Source: JAJPHU01 sp035553375 (GTDB lineage: Bacteria; Planctomycetota; Planctomycetia; Gemmatales; Gemmataceae). Taken from it: 64,000 nt of DNA. Of this stretch, positions 57,587-64,000 are shown piece after piece. Each line of letters begins with the position of its first letter. Position 1 is the first letter of the stretch. The stretch spans positions 1 to 64,000 of the forward strand of contig DATNCY010000370.1 in the NCBI GenBank assembly GCA_035553375.1. The letters run 5' to 3'. The position numbers and the translations under genes were made by a program. The notes below the pieces were generated by a model. The model did no database searches, was not told the DNA's origin, and was given only the letters and a program-made list of their open reading frames with translations.

Positions 57587-60500
57587 GTGATCTCGCGTTT
57601 CTTTATCGATCGACCGATTTTCGCCGCGGTGCTGTCCGTTTTCATCACCCTGGCCGGGGCGATTGCCGCCTTTAATTTGCCTCTGGCGCAGTTTCCGCAG
57701 ATTTCGCCTCCCACGGTATCCGTCACCTGTCAGTATCCCGGTGCCAGTGCCAAGGATGTCGCCGAATCCGTGGCCGCGCCCATCGAGCAGCAGGTCAACG
57801 GCGTCGAGAAGATGATGTATATGTCGTCGTCCTGCACCAACGACGGCTCGTACAGCCTCACCGTCACTTTTGAACATGGCATCGATCTGAACATGGCGCA
57901 AGTCCTCGTGGAGAACCGCGTCAACCTAGCCTTGCCCTCGCTGCCGACCGTCATCAAGCAAACCGGCGTCACCACCCGCAAGCGCTCGCCCGACATTCTA
58001 ATGGGCATGTCGCTCAACGCGCCGGACGGACGCTATAACCAACTCTACCTGAGTAATTACGCCCTGCTCCAAATCCGCGATGAATTGCTCCGTATCGAGG
58101 GTGTCAGCGACATTCTTCTGTTCGGGCAGCGCGATTACAGTATGCGCATTTGGGTGGACCCCGATAAGCTGGCGGCACGCAACCTCAACGCTTCGGATGT
58201 GGTACGAGCCATCCGCGAACAGAACGCCCAGGTCGCCACCGGCTCCATCGGTCAGCAGCCGGTCGCTCAGGGGCAGCAATTGCAGATCACACTGGACACC
58301 CTTGGCCGATTGTCCGAAGTCAAACAGTTTGAGGACATCATCCTGCGGACGACGGTAGATGGTCGAATCCTCCGCCTCAAGGATGTGGCCCGCGTTGAAC
58401 TGGGCGCTAAGAATGCGGACGTCAGCGTCAACTTCGATGGCCGCGACACCATCTTCCTCGCCGTCTTCCAGATGCCCGACGCCAACGCCCTGGATGTGCA
58501 TGAGCGCGTCTTGGCCAGGGTGCGTGAACTGGAGAAGGACTTCCCGGAAGGGATGGTGTGCGAAGTCGCTTTCGATACCACACCGTATACGAGCGAATCG
58601 ATCAAGGAAGTGTTCAAGACGCTGCGTGATGCCATTATCCTGGTGGCGGTGGTGGTGCTGCTGTTCTTGCAGAATTGGCGGTCGTCCATCATCCCGCTCA
58701 TTGCCGTGCCGGTCGCCATCATCGGCACCTTCGCCGTCATGCTCGCGCTCGGTTTCAGTTTGAACAACCTCACGCTGTTCGGTCTGGTATTGGCCATCGG
58801 TATCGTGGTCGATGACGCCATCGTGGTCGTGGAGGCGGTCGAGCATCATATCGAACACGGTCTCGCGCCGCGTGAGGCGACCATCAAGGCGATGGAACAA
58901 GTGTCTGGCCCAGTCATCGCCGTCGGTCTCGTCCTCAGCGCTGTCTTCGTGCCCTGTGCCTTTATTTCCGGCATTACCGGGCATTTCTTCCGCCAGTTCG
59001 CCCTAACGATCTCGGTTTCGACGATCATCTCGGCGTTCAATTCGCTAACCCTCAGTCCAGCGCTGGCGGCGGTGCTGCTGAAACCGCGTGCCACGCAGAA
59101 CGCTCCTCCGTTGCCGCGTGTGGCCTTCGCGCTGGCGGGCGGCTGGGCGGGCTGGTACTTCCTGACGGATTGGCTGACCTATTGGATGAGCCAAGGCGCG
59201 GAGCATCTTCCAGCGTCTTACGCGGCACTGGCGCAACCCATGCTGCCGTGGGCAGCGCCTGCGGTGATGATCGTTTTCGGAGTGATGGTTGGCTGGATCA
59301 CCGGTCGCGTGTTGAATTATCTGCTGGGTTGGTTCTTCCGCACGTTTAATGCGGCCTTCGGCGTGGCGACGAATTGGTATACGCGCTCGGTCGGCATGAT
59401 GCTGCGCGTCAGTTTTCTCGTCCTTGTGGTCTACGGTGTCCTGGTCGCGACGACGGTCTGGCGTTTCCTCGCGACGCCCAAGGGGTTCATCCCTTCGCAG
59501 GATATGGGTTACATGCTCGTCAACGTGCAATTGCCCGATTCGGCCTCGGCGGAGCGCACCGATGCCGTGATGCGACAGCTGCAAGATATGGCGCGCAGCA
59601 CGCCGGGCGTCCTCCATGCCACGGCCATTCGCGGCCAATCGTTCGTACTCAACGCCTACGGCTCCAACTTCGGCTCCATGTTCATTAACCTCGACGATTA
59701 CGACAAACGCCGTGATCCGAGTCTATCCAGTGACGCCATCGCCATGCACTTGCGGAAGGAGTTCAGCACGAAGATCTCCGAAGCGCAGGTCGCCGTCTTC
59801 GGTCCACCGCCGGTACGCGGCGCCGGTCGCGCGGGCGGCTTCTCGTTCATGCTTGAGGATCGCGGTGATCTGGGCGCACAAGAGTTGCAGAAGCAAACCG
59901 AGAATCTGGTCCGCCGCGCCTACATGCCGCCGGACAAGGGCGTTCCGCCGCTCGTCGGCGTGTTCTCCGTGTTCCGCGCCAACGTGCCACAGTTGCATAT
60001 CGAGGCTGATCCACGCGAGTGCTTGACCAAGGGCGTTCAACTAACCGATTTCGCCGATACGCTGGCGATTTATCAAGGTTCAACCTATGTCAATGACTTC
60101 AACCTCTTCGGCCGCACCTGGCAGGTTATCGTCCAGGCCGACTCGCAGTTCCGCGATCAGCCCGAAGATCTGCCGCGCCTGAAGATCCGCAATCGCAAGG
60201 GCAACATGGTGCCGCTCGGTTCGCTGGCCAACGTGCGCCCGGTCAACGGTCCCCTGGTGTTGACGCGCTACAATATGTATCCGTCCGCGTCCATCAACGG
60301 CAGCGCTCCGCCGGGAATGAGTTCCTTCGATGCCATCGCCATCATGAAGAAATTGGCCAAGGAGGAACTGCCGCCCGGCATGGGGTACGAATGGACCGAC
60401 ATGTCCTACCTCGAAGTGAAGTCCGGCGACGACGCCATGAAAATCTTCGGCCTCGCCGTGCTGATGGTTTTCTTGGTATTGGCGTTCCAGTACGAAAATT

Positions 60501-61126
60501 GGTCGTTGCCGTTGGCCGTCATTCTCGTCGTGCCCATGTGTTTGCTCAGCGCCATCATCGGCGTCAACATCGCCCACATGGACATCAACATTTTCACGCG
60601 GATCGGCTTTGTCGTGCTGGTCGGCTTAGCCAGCAAGAATGCCATCTTGATTGTCGAGTTCGCCAAGGTGCAGCGCAGCGAGGGCGTACCGCGCCGGCAA
60701 GCCACCTTGGAGGCGTGCAAGCTGCGTCTGCGGCCGATCATCATGACCTCGTTGGCCTTCGTTCTCGGTGTGCTGCCATTGATGATCTCACACGGGGCCG
60801 GCTTCGAGATGCGGCGCACGCTGGGCACCGCCGTCTTCAGCGGCATGCTCGGCGTCACGCTGTTCGGCATCTTTCTGACGCCGGTGTTCTTTTACACTAT
60901 TGACAGTCTTGGCGAGACACGCCTGTTCGCCTCGCACTTGGTGCGTTGGACAAGCGGTGCCCTACTCCAAGCTCTGATGATGATCTTGTGGCCGCCCACG
61001 CTATTCCGTCGTCTTCGTGCCATCCCGGCCGCCTCGCTCAACGCGAGCGTACACGCCCCCGTCCCGCGCAAGGGAGGCAGCTTAGCGCCCCCCACGCACC
61101 TCCGTGAATCCGTCAAGCAGAAGTGA
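57587..61126 (+). CDS. RND efflux pump, AcrB/HAE1 family (first of two)
   Basis: 1179 aa from a GTG at 57587 with GGGAGA 7 nt upstream. The sequence starts MISRFFIDRPIFAAVLSVFI, and shows the RND hallmarks: PPTVSVTCQYPGASAKDVAE, DVARVELGAKN, then a membrane domain with LFGLVLAIGIVVDDAIVVVE containing the two Asp of the proton relay, and GFVVLVGLASKNAILIVEFA at the second half. It is about 130 residues longer than AcrB because of inserts around residues 505-600 and a C-terminal tail. Together with the adaptor it should pump amphiphiles out by proton motive force. Confidence 0.95.
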   Translation: MISRFFIDRPIFAAVLSVFITLAGAIAAFNLPLAQFPQISPPTVSVTCQYPGASAKDVAESVAAPIEQQVNGVEKMMYMSSSCTNDGSYSLTVTFEHGIDLNMAQVLVENRVNLALPSLPTVIKQTGVTTRKRSPDILMGMSLNAPDGRYNQLYLSNYALLQIRDELLRIEGVSDILLFGQRDYSMRIWVDPDKLAARNLNASDVVRAIREQNAQVATGSIGQQPVAQGQQLQITLDTLGRLSEVKQFEDIILRTTVDGRILRLKDVARVELGAKNADVSVNFDGRDTIFLAVFQMPDANALDVHERVLARVRELEKDFPEGMVCEVAFDTTPYTSESIKEVFKTLRDAIILVAVVVLLFLQNWRSSIIPLIAVPVAIIGTFAVMLALGFSLNNLTLFGLVLAIGIVVDDAIVVVEAVEHHIEHGLAPREATIKAMEQVSGPVIAVGLVLSAVFVPCAFISGITGHFFRQFALTISVSTIISAFNSLTLSPALAAVLLKPRATQNAPPLPRVAFALAGGWAGWYFLTDWLTYWMSQGAEHLPASYAALAQPMLPWAAPAVMIVFGVMVGWITGRVLNYLLGWFFRTFNAAFGVATNWYTRSVGMMLRVSFLVLVVYGVLVATTVWRFLATPKGFIPSQDMGYMLVNVQLPDSASAERTDAVMRQLQDMARSTPGVLHATAIRGQSFVLNAYGSNFGSMFINLDDYDKRRDPSLSSDAIAMHLRKEFSTKISEAQVAVFGPPPVRGAGRAGGFSFMLEDRGDLGAQELQKQTENLVRRAYMPPDKGVPPLVGVFSVFRANVPQLHIEADPRECLTKGVQLTDFADTLAIYQGSTYVNDFNLFGRTWQVIVQADSQFRDQPEDLPRLKIRNRKGNMVPLGSLANVRPVNGPLVLTRYNMYPSASINGSAPPGMSSFDAIAIMKKLAKEELPPGMGYEWTDMSYLEVKSGDDAMKIFGLAVLMVFLVLAFQYENWSLPLAVILVVPMCLLSAIIGVNIAHMDINIFTRIGFVVLVGLASKNAILIVEFAKVQRSEGVPRRQATLEACKLRLRPIIMTSLAFVLGVLPLMISHGAGFEMRRTLGTAVFSGMLGVTLFGIFLTPVFFYTIDSLGETRLFASHLVRWTSGALLQALMMILWPPTLFRRLRAIPAASLNASVHAPVPRKGGSLAPPTHLRESVKQK

Positions 61127-61135
61127 GGAGCGACC

Positions 61136-64000
61136 GTGTTCTCGAAGTTCTTCATCAATCGGCCGATCGCCGCCTCGGTGCTGTCCATCATCACCGTCCT
61201 GGGCGGCCTCATCGCAGTCCTCAACTTGCCGATCGCTCAATATCCCGAAATCACGCCGCCGACCGTCGAGGTGTCCGCCGTCTACCCTGGGGCCAACGCC
61301 AAGGTGGTAGCTGATACCGTGGCCGCCCCTGTCGAGCAGGCGGTCAACGGCGTCGAGAACATGATGTATATGTCGTCGCAATGCACCAACGACGGCACCT
61401 ACACCCTCACCGTCACTTTCAAGCATGGCGTCGATCTGAACATGGCGCAAGTTCTCGTCGAGAACCGCGTCGCCCTGGCCCAGCCGATCTTGCCCGATCT
61501 AGTCAAACGCCGCGGTGTCACGACCAAGAAAAAATCACCCAGCGTTCTGATGATCGTCAACCTGTTCTCGAAGGATGAAAGTCGCAAGGATCTCTATCTC
61601 AGCAACTACGCCACGATTCAGCTCAAGGATGAACTGTCACGCTTGCCGGGCGTCGGCGACATTTCCTATCTGGGACAGCGCGATTACAGTATGCGTGTCT
61701 GGCTCGATCCTTCCCGGATGTCCTCGCGCAACCTGTCGGCTTCCACTGTGACGCGGGCCATTGAGGAGCAGAACATTCAGGTGGCGGCCGGTTCGATCGG
61801 TCAGCCGCCCGTCTCAAACGGTCAGGTGTTCCAATACACCATGAGTACGATGGGCCGCTTGATGAATCCCGAGCAGTTCGAGGACATCATCCTCCGCGAT
61901 GACGGCGATGGTCGGCTCGTGCGCCTCAAGGATGTGGCCAAGGTTGAAATGGGCGCGCTCGGCTACGATCAGAAATGTACCCTCAACGGCAAGCCCTCGG
62001 TGGCTCTGTCCATCTACCAGTTGCCCGGCTCCAACGCGCTGGATGTCGCCACGGGGGTGCGGGCCAAGATGGAGGAACTCAAAGATCGCTTCCCCGAAGG
62101 CGTCGATTACGACATCGTTTACGATACCACACCGTTCATCAAGGAATCGATTCTGGAAGTGTTCAAGACGCTGCGCGACGCGGTGATCCTGGTGGCGGTG
62201 GTGGTGCTGTTGTTCTTGCAGAACTGGCGCTCGGCCATCATTCCGCTCGTTGCCGTACCCGTGGCCATCATCGGCACCTTCGCGGTCATGATCGCCATCG
62301 GCTTTAGTCTGAACACGTTGACTTTGTTCGGTCTGGTATTGGCGATCGGCATCGTGGTCGATGATGCTATCGTGGTGGTGGAGGCGGTTGAACACCACAT
62401 CGAGCATGGGCTAGCGCCGCGTGAGGCGACCATCAAGGCGATGGAACAGGTGTCCGGCCCGGTCATCGCTGTCGGCCTCGTCCTCAGCGCCGTCTTCGTG
62501 CCCTGTGCTTTTATTTCCGGCATCACGGGCCAGTTTTATCGGCAGTTCGCTCTAACCATCGCCGTTTCGACGCTGATCTCCGCATTCAACTCGCTCACGC
62601 TCAGTCCGGCCTTGACCGCGCTGCTGTTGAAACCGCGTGTCAAGGGAAGCATGACGCCGCCGCTGCCGCGTGTGGCCTTTGCGCTGGCCGGCGGCGCTGC
62701 TTGTGGATGGTATCTCTACCCTTGGCTGACATACTGGCTGGAACTGGGGATGCAACATCTGCCCGGCAATTACGCGGCCTTGTTGAAGCCCCTGTCGCTG
62801 CATATCGCCGTGAGCGTGCTGAGCCTGGTGGGCGCGGTGGCGGGCTGGATCGTGGGAGGCCCTCTCAATCGTCTGCTGGGCTGGTCCTTCCGCGCGTTCA
62901 ACATGGGTTTCGACGTGGCCACGAATGCCTATACACGCATGGTCGGCATGCTGTTGCGTGTCAGCCTCATCGTGCTGCTGGTGTACGGCGGCTTGCTCGG
63001 CCTGACATATGTGGGCTTCATGCGAACGCCCAAGGGTTTCATCCCCACGCAGGATAAAGGCTATCTGCTCGTCAACGTGCAGTTGCCCGACTCCTCCGCG
63101 GCGTCGCGCACGCAAGAGGTGGTGCGGCAAATCGAGAACATCGCCAAAGAAGATCCCGGCGTCAAGCACACGGTCGCCATCGCCGGTCAATCGATTTTGC
63201 TCAACGCCAACGCGCCGAACTTCGGTGCCATGTACGTGATGCTCAAGCCTTTCGACGAGCGCACGACAGAGGATCTGTCCGGCGACGCCATCGCCGCGCG
63301 CTTGCAGAAGGCCTTGCAAGACCAGATTCCCGATGCGCAGATCAATGTCTTTGGCGCGCCGCCGATCGATGGTCTGGGCACCGCCGGTGGCTTCAAGATC
63401 ATCGTCGAGGATCGCGGCGACAGCGGTCTCGCCGAATTACAGAGACAAACCGAGAAGGTGATCGCGAACGGAAATGAGGGACAGTTCGAGTTGACCAAGC
63501 AGTCGTTTGCTTCATTGCCCACGGATGAAGTGCCGGAGGCTGTGCGGTCGCAGCTGCGCGTTTTGGAAGATAAAAAGTTTGTGACACGAGGACAATTCCT
63601 CAGCGCGCTCGATGATGTCCTTGATCGAGCGGATGTCCACGATCCGGCAAAACGGAAAGAAACTCAGCAAGCCGTGCTGAGCCACGCCGTTAACCTCAAG
63701 GACGTGTCTGACTTATACACCAGCTTCCGCGCCAACACGCCCTGGCTGTATCTGGACATCGACCGCACGCAAGCCAAATCGCATGGCGTCTCGATGAGTG
63801 AACTCTTCAATACCTTGCAAATGAACCTCGGTTCGCTGTACATCAACGACTTCAATCGTTTCGGCCGAACCTGGCAGGTGAACGTGCAAGCCGGCGCCGG
63901 CTATCGCACGAAGATCGACGATCTCAAGCAGATCAAAATTCCCAACCTTGCCGGCAAAAATGTGCCGCTGGCCGCTCTGCTCAAGGTTCGCCGCGAGAAC
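61136..64000 (+). CDS. RND efflux pump, AcrB/HAE1 family (second of two, partial)
   Basis: Open from a GTG at 61136, with GAGGAG 5 nt upstream, to the right edge (955 codons seen); the C-terminus is outside. It starts MFSKFFINRPIAASVLSI and closely follows the first pump, sharing LFGLVLAIGIVVDDAIVVVE with both relay Asp residues, PVIAVGLVLSAVFVPCAFISG and the unusual extra segment after the fourth helix. DNA identity to the first copy is high around 62170-62560. An extra acidic stretch (about residues 775-845) is not in the first pump. The pair could form a mixed trimer, as MdtB and MdtC do, or be a recent duplication. Confidence 0.95.
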   Translation, partial: MFSKFFINRPIAASVLSIITVLGGLIAVLNLPIAQYPEITPPTVEVSAVYPGANAKVVADTVAAPVEQAVNGVENMMYMSSQCTNDGTYTLTVTFKHGVDLNMAQVLVENRVALAQPILPDLVKRRGVTTKKKSPSVLMIVNLFSKDESRKDLYLSNYATIQLKDELSRLPGVGDISYLGQRDYSMRVWLDPSRMSSRNLSASTVTRAIEEQNIQVAAGSIGQPPVSNGQVFQYTMSTMGRLMNPEQFEDIILRDDGDGRLVRLKDVAKVEMGALGYDQKCTLNGKPSVALSIYQLPGSNALDVATGVRAKMEELKDRFPEGVDYDIVYDTTPFIKESILEVFKTLRDAVILVAVVVLLFLQNWRSAIIPLVAVPVAIIGTFAVMIAIGFSLNTLTLFGLVLAIGIVVDDAIVVVEAVEHHIEHGLAPREATIKAMEQVSGPVIAVGLVLSAVFVPCAFISGITGQFYRQFALTIAVSTLISAFNSLTLSPALTALLLKPRVKGSMTPPLPRVAFALAGGAACGWYLYPWLTYWLELGMQHLPGNYAALLKPLSLHIAVSVLSLVGAVAGWIVGGPLNRLLGWSFRAFNMGFDVATNAYTRMVGMLLRVSLIVLLVYGGLLGLTYVGFMRTPKGFIPTQDKGYLLVNVQLPDSSAASRTQEVVRQIENIAKEDPGVKHTVAIAGQSILLNANAPNFGAMYVMLKPFDERTTEDLSGDAIAARLQKALQDQIPDAQINVFGAPPIDGLGTAGGFKIIVEDRGDSGLAELQRQTEKVIANGNEGQFELTKQSFASLPTDEVPEAVRSQLRVLEDKKFVTRGQFLSALDDVLDRADVHDPAKRKETQQAVLSHAVNLKDVSDLYTSFRANTPWLYLDIDRTQAKSHGVSMSELFNTLQMNLGSLYINDFNRFGRTWQVNVQAGAGYRTKIDDLKQIKIPNLAGKNVPLAALLKVRREN

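Noticed and set aside
1..64000. tRNA, rRNA, CRISPR arrays, complete insertion sequences, phage genes
   Set aside because: Looked for and not seen. The regular repeats here are palindromes or coding repeats, not spacer arrays, and no transposase or integrase was found.

Overview
The window looks like chromosomal DNA of a planctomycete, most likely a Gemmata-type member of the Gemmatales. The evidence is a DUF1559 pseudopilin-like protein, two ECF sigma factors each followed by a zinc-finger Ser/Thr kinase, an N-terminal LEDRTLPA-type secretion motif, YdjY and VCBS proteins, a hopanoid locus, and lpxB with outer-membrane proteins that imply a two-membrane envelope. No rRNA, tRNA, CRISPR array or intact insertion sequence was seen. 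The assignment is by recognition of protein families, not by a search.

Layout. 1-5.1 kb: a Gly-rich beta-helix-like surface protein running off the left edge, diverging from an ECF sigma/kinase pair. 5.4-11.6 kb: mostly minus-strand genes (a degenerate planctomycete family gene, an outer-membrane barrel, a UbiD-family decarboxylase, a DUF1559 protein, a ParB-like protein) and a small Gly/Tyr-rich secreted protein. 11.8-17.2 kb: MoxR ATPase, NUDIX hydrolase, PfkB sugar kinase, alpha/beta hydrolase and a GH3-family adenylating enzyme. 17.2-21.4 kb: a ubiquitin-like conjugation operon (JAMM protease, 60-aa protein, E2-like, E1-like, 411-aa unknown protein). 21.4-22.2 kb: a toxin-antitoxin pair whose PIN toxin has a nonsense mutation. 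23.6-35.2 kb: large exported TPR, VCBS, PQQ-propeller, YdjY and lipoprotein genes plus small and broken genes. 35.2-41.4 kb: lpxB, a decayed type ISP restriction-modification remnant, a Gfo/Idh/MocA oxidoreductase, a Uma2 protein, a flavin oxidoreductase and hpnA. 41.5-48.3 kb: a second sigma/kinase/LRR cassette and a VapBC pair. 48.4-52.4 kb: squalene-hopene cyclase, hpnH and hpnG. 52.4-64 kb: a REC-GGDEF protein, a group-2-like sigma factor, and a TetR-regulated RND efflux operon with two tandem pump genes, the second cut by the right edge.

The most interesting locus is 17.2-21.4 kb. The JAMM, E2 and E1 proteins keep the residues expected for catalysis, but no beta-grasp modifier with a C-terminal GG is visible. 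The candidates for a modifier or target are a 60-aa protein and a 411-aa beta-rich protein. A good sigma70-type promoter (TTGACT-17-TATGAT) lies just after the upstream gene.

The second theme is palindromic repeats. At least fifteen inverted repeats with arms from 6 to 42 bp, of several unrelated sequence classes, sit at gene ends or inside coding regions. Two at 14.5 and 57.5 kb are copies of one element with the same 11-nt loop. Three lie in the flanks and gaps of the ubiquitin-like operon. Two are inside hpnG, one is in the UbiD gene and one is in the C-terminus of the RND adaptor.
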